Positions 37,700 through 50,811 of a stretch of DNA of 64,000 nucleotides are shown piece after piece (within the stretch, counting starts at the first letter, position 1; each line of letters starts with the position of its first letter). The stretch spans positions 12,348,197 to 12,412,196 of the forward strand of contig NC_133230.1 of assembly GCF_040436345.1 (NCBI RefSeq). The letters are read 5' to 3'. The stretch comes from Pagrus major (Eukaryota > Chordata > Actinopteri > Spariformes > Sparidae). A program made the position numbers and the translations under genes. The notes below the pieces were generated by a model, which worked only from the letters and a program-made list of their open reading frames with translations, was not told where the DNA came from and did not search any database.

Positions 37700-38420
37700 T
37701 TTCAAAATAAAAGTACGACCTCTGGAACTACACTTAAAAGCAGTACACCAGGAGAGGGCGGCCTGGCTTTATTATGAAAATGGACAGTGGCGGAAGTAAA
37801 AATAGAAATACTACTACACCATAAATACTATCAGAGGTAAATGTTATAAAACATCATCGTGATCAGGTAAATATATTCAAATATACTTTCATGGGAATTA
37901 AATACAATGTAAGATTTAGTATAAAACTATAACTCACTGATTAAATGTATTTATTTTTAAAATAAAGGATCAACACTTGGGAGTGATACTTTGTGTTAAA
38001 TTACATACATTGAATTGATGAGTTACAGTTTTATATTGCATCTTATTTAATTGCAATGAAATTATATTTTATTTAAAAAACATATTTTAAAGTATATATA
38101 CTAATTAATTATTAGTTTTCTAATTTATAGAACATCCCCTCATATAAAACTGTACATGTAGTGGTAAACATTGTTTTGCTTGTTTGTTTTTGTACGTATT
38201 ACACAGAAGGGCCTCTTTCGGAGTATTATATTATTAGATGGGCCATCATATTATTGGAATATCATTATTGCTGAATTAACATAAGCAGTGTTTTAATGTT
38301 AATCTGTAAAGTAACTATAGCAGGCAGATAAATGCAGCAAAAAGTGGAAAAAAAGTGTATTTTACTCTGAAATGTAGTGAAGTAAAAGTATAAAGTTGCA
38401 TAAAATAGAAATCTTGCTTG
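37700..38420. other. AT-rich intergenic sequence, nothing recognised
   Basis: Between the likely naxe start and the lmna end. No supported ORF and no defined repeat up to the GT microsatellite. Confidence 0.4.
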
Positions 38421-38425
38421 AAAAT

Positions 38426-38426
<1 letters not shown>

Positions 38427-38498
<72 letters not shown>
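38427..38498. repeat. (GT)n microsatellite, about 36 units
   Basis: An almost pure GT run with one GC change near its end. It yields Thr-His frames on the minus strand, which are not genes. Confidence 0.97.
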
Positions 38499-38971
38499 CA
38501 CTTTTGTTGATCAAGACCAATATGGCAGAATTCTGAAAAAAGTGTTTATTGTTATCAGTAAAAATACACAATATTCTGTGGATCCGTAACAAGGTTTGGC
38601 TAAATTTACTTATTAACTCCAAGTAAATTCTGTTCTAAATAAATGTATCCTTCAACATAAGTGAGCACAAATGAATTTACTGAAACCCTGTTGCATAAGT
38701 GTTCACCAAGAGTAAAGCTGATCTGTATAGCACAATAAGTATAATTTACGACCAGCAGCAGAAGCTGTTGATATCACCAGCTTTATAAATTAGTCCAAGC
38801 TGTTGTTTTAAGCTGCTGATAAGCTCTTGATTTACTACTTACTGGAAGCCTGGTAGAAATTCCCAACCCTTAATGTCACTGATACAAAAGTGGCGGCTTT
38901 AATCACCTTTTATAATCAAGAACATATGTCAAAGGCATGCCTATATACATTATAAAAAAGCAGTATGAGGT

Positions 38972-38977
38972 TTTATT
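38972..38977 (-). terminator. Polyadenylation signal AATAAA, likely for lmna
   Basis: TTTATT on the plus strand, about 130 nt after the lmna stop codon (39106-39108). A further one lies near 38545. Confidence 0.4.
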
Positions 38978-39105
38978 GCATACAGTATCTTTACCATAAT
39001 TCAAAAGTACATGAACTGAACTTGATAACTATAACTGGTAACTAAAGAACTAATAACTAAAAACTAATTGAATAGTTGAAGTGTTTTCAGCGAGGATCCA
39101 GAGGC

Positions 39106-42100
39106 TCACATGACTGGACAGCTCTCCAATCCAAATCCAGCCTGAGAGGAAATATTACCAGAGTTTTAGTCATCACACACAAAAATAAAGACAGAAGAAA
39201 TGTCAATTTAACAGTTTTGTGGCAGAATGTTTTGTTTGTTTTCCAATTAGGCCTTTAAAAACATTCAAAGGAGGTCATATGTCGGTGCCCACCTTGCGAG
39301 GAGTGCTGGTGCTGAACACGTAGGTGTGCGGCAGTAAACCCTCGGAGAGGCCTCCGCTGCGGAACGAGCGGGAGGCTGAGCTCACCGAGCAGCTGCTGGA
39401 TTTGTCTGAAGGAAGTCCGCAGGAGCCGCAGACCACCGTCCGGCTCCGCAGGTTGTACTCACTGTCCCCCCCACAGGTGCTGTGAGCCACCTGCTGAGGC
39501 AGAGAGACAGAGTCAGTATTAACATTAAAGCCTTTCATAAGAAAACAATCAAAATCTGGCTGTTGATCCACCCTTTCAGACTGTATAAAGAGCGACAGAA
39601 TATACGGAGATTACAGATAACGATAGAAATAAGGCAATTTGTATAGCACTTATGCAAGCATTACAAAGTGCTAACTGTAGCTAACTGGTCCTGCAGATTT
39701 CTGTTTTGCATATTACATGCACAGTTTCTCTCACCATGTCATCATCATCTTCTTCAAGATGTGTGCGGGTCACCTTCCTCATCGCCATTTCCTGGAGGGA
39801 AAAGTAGTAAATGTTTATTAATTCATTTATTTAGTGACACTACTGCTGTAGAACTTGACTGTGGCCATAAAAAAAACCTAATCATAGTACTTTAAAATGT
39901 AACATACCTCTCCACTGGCACTGATCAGGGTGGTCTGGAACAGGTCTCCGGTGCCCCAGGAGGGCTGAGTCTTCCACACCAGGTCAGAGGGAGGACTGTG
40001 GGTCCCACCAGCACCAGAGGCCCAGATCTGTCAATCACGATTACAAGGTACAAGTAGAGTGAGATATCAGTGACTGTGTTCATCACTGTGCTGCTCAGTT
40101 ATGATTCTGCTGAGTGGACATACCGTGACCCTCTGTCCGGCCTTCAAAGTGAATTTCACTGGAAACTTGAAGATGATGGAAGCACCGGATCCAACCTGCC
40201 GCTTCAGCTGCCAGTTCCCCAGGTTTTGATCCTGATGGTGGGATAAAAAGTCAGCGGATCTTTTTCCTCCAAGTAATATTCTCCCTCAGCTGGTAATGAA
40301 TTATTAATCTGGGCTTTTAAAACTGCATGAGGGAAATTTGTATCTGTGACTTCAAGTGAAGATGGGAGCTCTACTTCCTTTAAGATTCAGCCTCTGATAA
40401 AAATGTAAGAAAACTGTAGACAACATGTTCATGCTGACATATAATAGATCATAGTTAATAATTTATTCATCTTCTCACCTCATCTGCTTTGTTGCTCAGT
40501 CTGACATATTTCCCCTCCAGGTCCACCTCGTCCACGGTGACCCGTCCACTGGCTGAGGCCTGCTGGGTGATGCGAGTGCGGGCCACGGCTCCACCTGTGA
40601 AGCTGGAAGCCTCGCTGTCGGTGTCGTTGGGGCGGCGCCTCTTTGCAGGAGAGTTCTGGCTGCTGTAGTTGACTGATCGAGAGTGAGCTGAAGCAGAGGA
40701 GCGACTTGCTGTCACTTTCATGGGCGGGGGGCTGGGGGAGAGACGCAGCCTGCAGAGACAAACAGGATGATGATTATTAACTGGGTGTCACTTTTATTCG
40801 TTGAATAAACTCATTGTGAGCTCAGGGTCAACAAACCTCTGCTCCTCTCCCTCCAGCAGCTTCCTGTAGGCACAGATCTCCATATCCAGAGCCAGTTTGA
40901 CATCCAGCAGCTCCTGGTACTCATCCAGCTGCTGCTGCATCTGCTGCCTCATCTCGGCCATTTCCCTGTCCTTCTCTCCCAGGCGGCGGCGTGTGGTGTC
41001 CCGCTCCCGAGACAGGGCGTCCTCCAGGTCCCTTATCTTTGCCTCACGGGCCGCCAGCTGGACCAGACCGAAGAAACGCATTATTATTATTGTCAGGTCA
41101 AAATTAGACAAGTCAGTCGCTGTAATTGATGATTTGGGGGTAAAAATGAGTGACATCTTTAAGTGACGTGAAGTTAAGTGAAATTTTGTCCTAATAAAAT
41201 GTATTATATTATATGCCAGTTTTGTTAAGATCAGTCAAAAGATGGTGAAAAGTGCCTTTTTCTTCTCAGAAAATATAAAACAAACAGGAAAATCTGCTTA
41301 AAATGAGAAAAATCAACCGTACATTGTTTGCAACAAGGACACAACTGAACTTCATTGCAAAACCTCAAAATCTTACCAAGTGCATTTGTGTCATTTTCCA
41401 GTCAAAAATCTTTTAACACTTAAAGGTGCAATGTGTAAGAATTGGCCACCTCTTGAATTCATACTCCAAACATATAACAACTGTCTTTTTTATTTGAATT
41501 TCCATAAATGAATAAATAATCTCATGTTTTAAATTTAGAAAACAATCAAGTGAGTTTTTGTTTTTGCTTGAACATTTGGAAAACGTCACATTAACCACCT
41601 TTTGCTGCTTTATGTTACATGTTTAAGTGTAATAACCCAGAATGTTTTCAGGTCACCTGTTTCTGCAGCTGGCTGAGCTGAGTCGACGTCGACTCCAGGC
41701 GGATTCGTGTCTGCTGCAGCTCCTCGTGTGCTGCTCCAACCAGGTGGCTGCTCCTGTCGGCTGACTGACGAGCATTTTCCAACTGACAGAGGAAACAACA
41801 AGGTAAGAAAATATGTTGTGGATATTTATTCTGTGCCGTTTGTCATGTTACTGATATTTTATCTTCCACTAAAAGCTACATAAAAGAAGTTTGTGTTTTT
41901 ATGACAACATTAAATAGATGCTCTACCTTGGAGTTGTAGGTCTTCTCAATCTCATCCTTGTACATTTTGATCTGCAGCTCATGCTGGCTACGCATCTCTG
42001 CCAGCGCCTCCGACAGCTTACTTTCAAACTCTTGCTGGTGGCCATTGTCCATCTCCACCATACGAGACTCATGGCGCCTCTTAACTTCCCGCAGTTCCTG

Positions 42101-45100
42101 TTGGAGAGTCACCAAAATCATCAACTGCAAATGCATGTTTGTGTTTTAAATAACTGGCAGGTGCTGATGTAATGAAAGCAGTGTTTTCCCCTCGGCTTGT
42201 GGAAGAGATAAGTGCATGTGTTTGGCAGTTTCACATCATGTTGGACCAATATTATTACCATGTACAAAAAGTTGGAGGATCAGGTAATAAATGAGCAGCA
42301 CCCAAAAAGCTTGATAATGAAACTAAAATGATTAGGGCTGGATAAAGTCATTGAATTTACTGTCGTTCTGCTGGGGTTGGGTGCTGCACCCTAATCTTAA
42401 AAATGTTAGGGGAAACCCTGACAAAATGGGAAAACAAAAAAGAAAGTGAAGGTGTAAAATGATTCACTGATAGTGATGATGAGGTGTTTTCTGAGTCTGA
42501 CCTCAGATTGGAGGTTCTTCTGAAACTCCAGCTCCTCTTTGAGGGTTTGGATGCGGTTCTCTCCGTCCACCCTCCTCAGCATCTCATCCTGCAGCTGCTT
42601 CCTGGCATCGCCCAAACTGGTGTCCAGCTAAGAGAGCACAACAGGAAGTGAATATTAGTACAAAGCAAGCGCACAAACGTTCACATTGACATGCAGCAGA
42701 GCGCAGAAATATGCGGTGAATACAGTACGAGGACAGGACAGAAGGGAGGCTACTTGAAGAGTCTTAAAGGGACAGTTCACCGCAAAATAAAAAATCCTTT
42801 GGTGCCATTCATCCATCTAGATTGTTTTGGTGTGAGTTACAGAGTTTTGTAGATATCAGTGGTAAAGATGTCTGCGTTCTCTTGAATATATGGCTTTTGG
42901 TGCTCAAAGTGCCAAAAAATACATGTGAAAAAACTCAACAGCAATGTCTCTTTCCAGAAATCATGACCCGGTTACTGAAGATAATCCACTGACATTGTTG
43001 TGAGCAGTTTCATGCAGGAACTATTTCCATATCACCGCGCCAAAGGAAGCAAGTCCATGAGTAGATGCATGTTTCCTTCTGCGTGGTGATACCAAACAAA
43101 AGTAGTTCCTGCATGAAACTGCTCACAACAAGCTCTGTGGGTTATCTTGAGTAACTGGGTCATGATTTCTGGAGAGAGACATTTCCGTTGAGTTTTTATA
43201 ATGTGTTATTTTTTGGCGCTTTGAGTACCACAAGCCAGGTGACATCTAGCTCCATCATCAGACATCTCTACAAGCTGATTTCTCCAAAACTCAGCAACTC
43301 GCACCAAAACAATCTAGATGACTAAATAGGAGTACAGATAAGAGGAGAAATATTTGGGATTTTGTCACTTTAAGTCTGAAGTCAGCGAATACGTCATTTA
43401 TTTGCTCATATAGACACAGAGTTCAAGATGTTTCATGTTTTATTTTTGCTCAAGAATGTTATGCAAGCTCTGGCCTTGTGATGTCTTTACAAAACTGGAA
43501 AAGCTCGAAAAAAAGAAAAAGTTAGCTGTGGGCAACAAGGCAAGACTAGGGTTGTGACTTGATCTTTAATAAGCTGACCTTTAGAACGACAAAGTTGGAA
43601 AAACAGAGGAGTCTGAGGGAGCTAACTATGTGTTGGTGAGCGTGTATGGTAACTGCAGAAAGATGAGGCCCAGATGTGTTTCCACTGAGTTTTAAAACTC
43701 AGCGTGAGTTGGAGTTTACCTTGGCAACCTGCGCCTTCAGGTCCCTGTTTTCCACCTCGAGGTTACGCTTCTCTCCCAGAGCCGTAGTCAGGGATGCATC
43801 CTTGGAGTTGAGCAGAGCCTCCAGGTCTTTGAGCCTCTGCTGCGCTCCGGCCAGGTCTGACTCCTTTTTGGTATTCCTGTAAAGACAAAAAGAGTACATA
43901 AGAGGGCAGGAAATTGGTGAGTAAAGGGATAGACATGCATTTTGCTTTGTAACTTAGGAACCAAGTGGAGATTGATTTACTACAGTTTCCTTTACACAGT
44001 GCAGTGAAACAAAATCTGAGCTATTTTAGATTGAGGATGTAGTCTGGATGAAATAGAAACAGGGGAAAGACCTCGGTGCATATGACTCACAGACCACAAG
44101 GATCTGCGTCCAGTCACGTGTATGCGGTAGCCACAAGCCACAGCCACTGGTGTTTAGTGGAGACGCTGCCATGGCAACGGCTTGGCTTTGCCAAACACAC
44201 AACTGTCTCCGTCTCAATATTTATGGAAAAATAATGGAAGCGCAGAGTGCAGCCCTCCAAAACACTGCCACGTATTGTGTGCATAATGATTACTTTTGGT
44301 GAAGGAGGAGAAACTGGGGAAAGAGTTAGTCATCAGGCTCTGGATGTGGCAGCATGGGAAGGAGTCGGCGTAGAAAGTCCAACGTCAAACAGCAGTGAGC
44401 AATGAGGAGGGTATGCTGGAGCTTGGGAGTGGCCCCGACAGCAGCAGGGCGACACTGTTCCCCAGAGCGCCAGCAGGAGTTGTACAGACACCAGCTAATT
44501 AGAGCTAATGAGTGAGAGTGTTGTGCTGCGGTGGCAGGAATGTTTTAGATATTAACACTGCAATCACAAAAAGCTCTCAGTCAAGCTTTAATGCACAGAT
44601 TGATGGTCTTTTAAAGAGAAAGACTCGGATGAAAAATGGGGATTTTAGTAGCCTCAGGGCAGCTGTTTCTTTTTATGATCATAAGATAAACAACATCTCT
44701 GGATCAAGAGTGTCTTTTCATTTTGATTAAAGGCTGATTTGTTTTACTTTCGTATAAGAAAAACTTTTATAGTCTCGGGGAGACTCTGTTATGTGTTGTG
44801 GTGTCTACAGTTATATTGTAAGTGCTTTCCGAGAGGGTTTGGTAATTCTGACTCGACTGTGTTATTACTTGCCACAAGTGATAATTAAGGGATAATAGTA
44901 AAATGTTGCGTAACAATAGAACAAGTAGAGAAGAGTCATAAAGACAGTAAACTGACACGGTAATGTCAGGTTGATAGCGATGTTTAGGCCTATCTAGTTT
45001 GCCATTGTTCGTATGGATCCCACTGCTTTTCATGCCTCTGATTGGTCGCCTTCATTAGGTTTAGGCAGAGCCCTTGAGCAGAGCGAGTTGCAACAATGGA

Positions 45101-46231
45101 AGTTTAAAGTGCAGATTGTCACCTGGTTCATGGAGACTTCATTGACTTTATTGATTGATTGACTTGGGCTGCTAGCATTTGCAGCTAACCTCCGGGAACT
45201 ATAGAGAAGCTCCACGATCCGCCATTGCTTTAAAAGAAAATGGTCCGTTGGAGTAAACGGAGATGGCGCAACTCTCTCTACTTAAGGGCTCTGGTGTGAG
45301 GTTAGGGTAAGAATATCAGGGCAGCCAATCAGAGACAGAGGAGGGCCGGTCTCGGGATCCACGCACGTGGCTGTAACAGCAGTGTGAGATGCATTTTTTT
45401 CTCTATGATCTCAGCTTTTTTAATTTGTACGAGGAATATTGTGAGTGTTATTTCACACACAGTCAGAAGACACCACATCTCACAATGTTTCAGGGGTGCT
45501 TTAAAGAAATCCAGGGCCTCTAACATGCTGAGGCCCCCTTAAACCCCCCCCCACCTCACACTTGGTTGTCACTGTTTCAAAAATGTTCGTCCTTTTTTCT
45601 CCACTAACAAACACATGCAAGCATAGAAAACATTATAGAAATGGGATTTAAAAGTTATCCTTGAATCGCTTTTTATAGCGTTGTTGCATGTGTCTGCTGC
45701 AGTGGACATTTACGTGTCCATGCATTAAAGGATTAACTTATAGGAACATGTTTTTGTATGTTTTGTTTGTTTTTTCTTCACTATAAAGCAAAAACAATAT
45801 TGTAAGAACATTAAACACAAGTTAAAGTAACTGTGTGCAAGATTTCACATCCCTACAATGAAGTCTAAAAAAAGAAATTCCTCTGGCACCCACCTTGCTT
45901 TCAGCTCTTTGTAGTCCTCTCTCAGCTTGCCCAGCTCCAGCTGCAGACGCGCCCTCTCTTTGGCCACAGAGTCCAGAGTCTGACGGGCATCGGCCAGCTC
46001 CGTCTCGTAAGCCGCCTTCAGGCCCGTCAGCTCCCGGCTGACCTCGGTCTCCGACTCGGTGATGCGTAGACGCAGGCTGGCATTCTCGGCCTCCAGGAAG
46101 CGCACCTTGTCGATGTAGACGGCCAGCCGGTCGTTGAGGTTGGACAGGTCCTCCTTCTCCTGGAGGCGAGTGATGCGGTTGGGGGAGATTGGTGTGTTTG
46201 CACCTCGGGGAGTGTTTTTGGGCGTCGCCAT
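39106..46231 (-). CDS. lmna: Lamin A (prelamin A type), twelve coding exons
   Basis: Minus-strand exons: 46231-45894, 43876-43720, 42627-42502, 42097-41927, 41782-41657, 41057-40837, 40749-40479, 40231-40124, 40027-39908, 39791-39735, 39493-39293 and 39141-39106. The sum is 1932 nt for 643 residues (human prelamin A 664). It is a type V intermediate filament of the nuclear lamina. The head has TPISPNR, keeping both CDK1-type S/T-P sites. The rod runs from [20 protein letters not shown] to [19 protein letters not shown], followed by LSPSP. Next come the nuclear localisation signal AKRRRP and the Ig fold ([29 protein letters not shown]). Lamin A-specific exons follow ([16 protein letters not shown], then [20 protein letters not shown]). 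The last 36-nt exon encodes AGFGLES and the CaaX box CPVM for farnesylation. The RSYLLG site used for mammalian prelamin A trimming is not recognisable; HTYVFS stands near there. Confidence 0.94.
41420..41445. repeat. Possible TTAA-type MITE end
   Basis: TTAAAGGTGCAATGTGTAAG is a word I associate with the end of a common fish MITE. I could not find the other end within the lmna intron. Confidence 0.3.
42764..43373. mobile_element. Foldback MITE with TTAA borders in lmna intron 2
   Basis: The body is 42768-43369. The left end AGGGACAGTT and the right end (minus strand) AGTGACAAAA sit next to TTAA. The two halves form a long imperfect palindrome: CATGCAGGAACTA and GTGAGCAGTTTCATGCAGG occur inverted in both arms, as do ATCTAGATTGTTTTGG and AGAAATCATGACCC. 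Transcribed, this could fold into a hairpin of over 200 bp. Confidence 0.8.
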
Positions 46232-46242
46232 TGTTCTTATTT

Positions 46243-47220
46243 GCTGTCTTTCCAGAAACAGATTATCAGATTAGTTATAATGATAGTTTGTTTTCATGCA
46301 TTAAAAATGTAAAGGACTTTTTTTTTAATTTTGATGTACTTTACACTTAAAAACACACTTTTTTAGCCTGTTTTTTCTGTGATCTTGAGGCTATCTCTGT
46401 GTGGTTACGGGTTTCTGAATACTTTGAGTGTGTGTTTGCTGTCTTTGCATTTACTTTTGACTATTTTTGGTATTGCACATGCTCTGTGCTTGGCTTTTTT
46501 CATTTCTCTTGTACATAATTTTCACTTTATATTGTTGTTAAAGCATTTTATGATCTGGATTTAGAAATTAGCTTTACAAATAAAGTTTTACTTACTTACT
46601 TTGATATTTGAATAATTTACATAGCAGGATGGAGGAAACTGACCATCTGGTTCAGTCTACAAATTTACATTTAAAATTCACCTCTGTTAGTATTAAAATA
46701 ATCCAGAAAATGATGTAGAAAACATTTTCTAACATGTTCATTACTTTCAAGGAAAAGTGTGAACTCCCATGTGTGTGTAACAAGGCCATAACTGCAAATT
46801 TAGCATTGAAAATAAACATAAATCACTGTGAAATATTCTCTGTTTCTAGAAACTTCCAACTCTTTTGAGTGCGATAGCATAAAACACACAAAAGAAAAGA
46901 GTACAATTAATCAAAAGACATGGGAGGGGTTATCGACTCCACCCTAAAATCAAATAAATGTCCCTGCACAAAGGATGCCAACTGTAACAAGAAGATTTAC
47001 CTTTTTAAAGCTCGTCAGGTGAAGAGAAAAGGCTGCTCCGAGATATATTCGTAGACTTTTCTGTTAATTTTCTTGTGATGAGAGTCCCTCTGAGATCTCC
47101 AGCACTGCTCAGTCTGTTACTGCGCTGTCTGCAAGTCCATCTGACGGTGCCCATGTAGGAAAGAATGAGATGGGAGGAGAGGAGAGAGGTTGGCCTCAAG
47201 TTTGGCACTTGGTAGGTGGT
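46243..47220 (-). promoter_or_regulatory. lmna untranslated first exon, 5' intron and start region
   Basis: The ATG at 46231 lies about 12 nt after a possible acceptor (GGAAAGACAG, exon start 46243). A donor AAAAAG followed by GTAAAT ends an upstream exon at 47001. The exon probably extends to about 47200. A CT-rich run (47229-47269) lies just upstream and could be part of the promoter. The intervening sequence holds nothing else that I recognise. Confidence 0.45.
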
Positions 47221-47228
47221 TGGTCCTC

Positions 47229-47269
47229 ACTCTCTCTCTCTCTGTCTCCCTCTATGTCTCTCTCTCACT
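47229..47269. repeat. CT-rich simple repeat near the lmna start
   Basis: Runs of CTCTCTCT broken by GTCTCC and TATGTC. On the lmna coding strand this is a GAGA tract. Confidence 0.75.
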
Positions 47270-48010
47270 GTAATGGGTGTGCAGTCTGAATGAATGAGTC
47301 ATCCTCCACTCAAAGAAACTCACAATGCCATGTGATCCGTACAAGGGATAATTTTAAGCAGATCTGTTGCCTGCGAGTCGGGATCTACTCGTTTACTTTG
47401 ACTCAAACCGCCGATACTTCTCCACGAAGTTACATAAGAGGTTTCAGATTGTTTCAACTCCTTAGCTGAAGTTTTCACAGCTCGAACCTTCGTTTTATGC
47501 ATATTTATTTAGGATAAACAACTCTAAATGACTTTCCCTACTCTTTAAAAACATCTAAAGGGTCGGTTAAGTTTCAGGAATGTGTGTTTCAGCTTTGATT
47601 AAACGTCCCTGTCTTAAGAGAGTCTCAACGGTAACACAGCCAAGAAAAAAACTAGAATGCTCTGGCAGACCACAGTAATGTCACTCTGGCTTTCTTTCGC
47701 AAACATAATACTTGTAAGGATTTTTTAAAAACCCATTTAAATTGGAGGTGGCCTGCTGGCGAACAAAGGAACTGCTACTCAACAGGAAATAAAAGGGGAA
47801 ACCTGGACGTGTAGGGGTTTTAAAACAGAAAGTTTCAATGTTTTCCTCTCCACACTTATGCTTTCAAGAACTTAATTTATTTGTAAGCTTTAACATCTGT
47901 TTAAATGATATCAGTCAGAGAAAACTCACTTATCAGTGAACACAATAAAATTAGTTATTGGATATGTTGGACCCTGCTGTGTCAGTTGTTACCTAATTTG
48001 ATTGAAACCC

Positions 48011-48273
48011 TTAAAGGTCTAGTGCGAAGGATTAAGTCGTTTTGCATTTTGCAACCAAATGAAGATCCTCCCCTCACCTTCCTCATGCAACGTGGAGGGA
48101 AATGCAAAAGGCCCAGCCAGTGTTTGTTTGTCTGTTCTAGACTCATTCTAAGGTCACAAAAACAACACAATTCTTAGTTTCAGGTGATTATACACTAATG
48201 AAAACATAATTATGAACGTTATATTAAATTTCTGACAATAGATCCTCCTAAATCCCACACACTGGACCTTTAA
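48011..48273. mobile_element. TTAA-flanked MITE (shortened copy)
   Basis: The left end is TTAA + AGGTCTAGTGCGAAGGATT. The right end, read on the minus strand, is TTAA + AGGTCCAGTGTGTGGGATTT. Inner words (AGATCCTCCCCTCACC, CTTAGTTTCAGGTGATTATA) match a teleost MITE I know as longer, so this copy of about 255 bp seems internally shortened. It lies between lmna and usf2. Confidence 0.8.
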
Positions 48274-50250
48274 AATGAGGCAATATGTGCTTGTGACACA
48301 TTGTCACAGGTTTGGGTCTCAGTGTGGGCATGAGAAAAGGTTCTTCCTTCACATATTGTTGTATTTTGGGGGCGTTTTATGTCTTTATTGAGAGTAAACA
48401 GACAGGAAATGAAGTCTGGACTTAAACCTGTGAAGTGTGACTCTGTCAATGCTTCATGCCTTTAACAGAAGGACACCAATAATGATAACTGTTTCATTTG
48501 AGGGATTTACACAGATCCAAAGAGGTGAAAGTATCAAGAGAAAAAAAGAGGAAATTTAAAAATACAATAAACATATTTATTACAGGCTATGCATATATAC
48601 ATGTGTGACAGACGTGTTTTTCTCCCTCTCTCTCAGCTATTTAATCATGTTCACACATTAACAAAACACAAAGTAATAATCTCAAACAGTGACTTTGAGT
48701 ACATTAATTAAAAGTACATTTCCCATCTAATTCTATTACATAAGTTGAATGTAAAGGGTCAAATGTATCTATCATGTTGAGTCAAGGTGTATAAATCAAA
48801 CAATGTTTATGTAGATGATCCTCTTAACTTCATATGTGATAACTGAATAAACAGAAGGTTGATGTATATCTGCAGTTAATTAATTTACCCACTTTGACTC
48901 AACGTGATAGAAAAACTGCATTAAATGAGACACTTACTCATGTAATACAATGAGATGGAACTTTTACATATAATTAAAATACTTAATGTCACTGTTTTAA
49001 GGCATAATTAGTATTTTTTATTGCTTATTTTTAGCTTGTGGGATCCTGACTCCCAGGTTCAGAACAACTGATCTCTGGGAAAACCGTCAAATGTTGATGT
49101 TGATGCGACAGGAGATGCTTATGTACACACTCTGTAGTGCTCTTGTCAATTAATTTACACTAATCAACGTCATATGAAGATGTTTTGACACAGCAGCACA
49201 AGGGAACAAATAACCAAAAGTAGCAGGGCGAGGTCGGAGACCAAGGAATATGTGTGCATGTACCTGTGTAGTGTTTATTTAAGTAAATTACTGCTATCTG
49301 ATGGTTTTCTGGAGTGCAAACTATTAAACTAACTATTCTGCATACGAGTATAGTATAGTATAGTCGTTACCTTATTAATCTTACACTGCATAAGGCATCT
49401 TTCTTTCACACTTAAGTTTTTATTGAGTTATATCCAGTTCTTATTAAACGCATCCTCTCAGACGGTCTGTCGATTTACTCCTAAGAAACATTTCTTGGAT
49501 AATTTCCAGCCACTGATCCTGTTTTGTCTTGTTTACATTAAGCCAGTTCCTTGTAATAGTTCCTTGTAATAGTAATAGTTAATTAATCATTTAAAAGGTG
49601 TTTCAGTGCAGCTGTTCACCAGCAGCTCATGAAAACACAATGGAACAAAGGTGTTGATTTAAAAACCATAATGTGTGAATTAAATCCAACATGTAAAAAG
49701 GTAGACATGTTGAGATCTCAGTCCTGGTTTGGTTATTTCCTATATTTTCTGCTGAGGGGCATCACGCCTGCAGGCTGACACACCATCGCCTCCTCTGCTC
49801 GGCTGAATCTGATGTAAAGCGCCACTCTGACAGCAGGAAACTCGACATAATCTCCTGTTTAACGTCCTCCAGCTCAATCTGTCGTCTGATTTTTAAGTAA
49901 AACTGATACTGGCTGTCCTACGTGACATAAAACTGTGAGTTATGAGGAGCGTGAGAGCTGTGCGTTGGTTTCGTGGCACGACACGGACCGTTTCTGTCAT
50001 GTGGTTTGTGGGAAAACCCGTATTGGATCTCTGTGGTCACCTGGGCACAGGACCTGAGAGAAGTGTCGTTGACGAGCTGATTGTCAGCGTATGTTTGACT
50101 AACACAGCTCAGATCAATATGAGAGCCTGAACATACATATATATGACACTGTGTCACAAGTTAAAGGCGGGTAATCCGTCTAAGTGCGAGTTTTACGCAT
50201 GAATAAAGCGAGAAAAACGCGAAAATCTGTTATTTAAAGGCCAAACTCTT
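48274..50250. other. Intergenic between lmna and usf2 (head to head)
   Basis: AT-rich sequence without a recognised gene or defined repeat. A short TAGTATAG run lies at 49349-49364. ORFs of 60-80 codons near 49918-50160 overlap on both strands and have no support. Confidence 0.4.
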
Positions 50251-50264
50251 TACATCCAAGGAGT

Positions 50265-50811
50265 CACGTGAATACTACGTGACACAAAATGAAATCTTGC
50301 ACATTCAAAGCAACATTTTCGGGGATAAAAACAGTCATTTCTCGACACGATAAAACCGTGCTAACTAGTCCACTCCGCGTCTTATCGGGCGCATGTCGCA
50401 GCCGCAGCTTTGCGCGGATAAACAGCAGCTGTTCGCAGCGGAGCAACAAAAAGAGAAACCAAGGGCACGAAGATTTCACACGAAGCTATAAGGAAATAAT
50501 CTCCCATCCGCATATACAGAAGCCAATCTGAAAGACTTTAACGATCCCAGCCGTCACACCGGAGCCCCACCGCCTCCGTGAAGCTGCGTAAACGCCCGGG
50601 CTCTTTTCTTGTTCCTGCTCTCCGCACAGACGCAGACGGATCCGTCCCGCTCGGCAGCGGCCTCCATTTTAGCTCCTTGCCCGGTCGGTGCCTCACGTGT
50701 CCTGGACTGTCTTCCTCACATGACCCGTGTGTTTGTCCCCGTGATCAGCGCTTCCATCTCCGTAAATCAGTGTCGTTGAATATCGGCGTTTTACAACCCG
50801 CAAAAAGCTTC
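50265..50811 (+). promoter_or_regulatory. usf2 promoter and 5' UTR with CACGTG E-boxes
   Basis: Canonical E-boxes CACGTG lie at 50265-50270 and 50694-50699, the second only about 113 bp before the ATG. TACGTGAC at 50276-50283 is a near match. CCTCCATTTTAG (50661-50672) resembles a YY1 site. The region has more CpG than its surroundings, as at housekeeping promoters. The transcription start is not defined, so part of this is 5' UTR. Confidence 0.5.

Noticed and set aside
38265-38622. Minus-strand ORFs with Thr-His runs
   Set aside because: Translation of the GT microsatellite.
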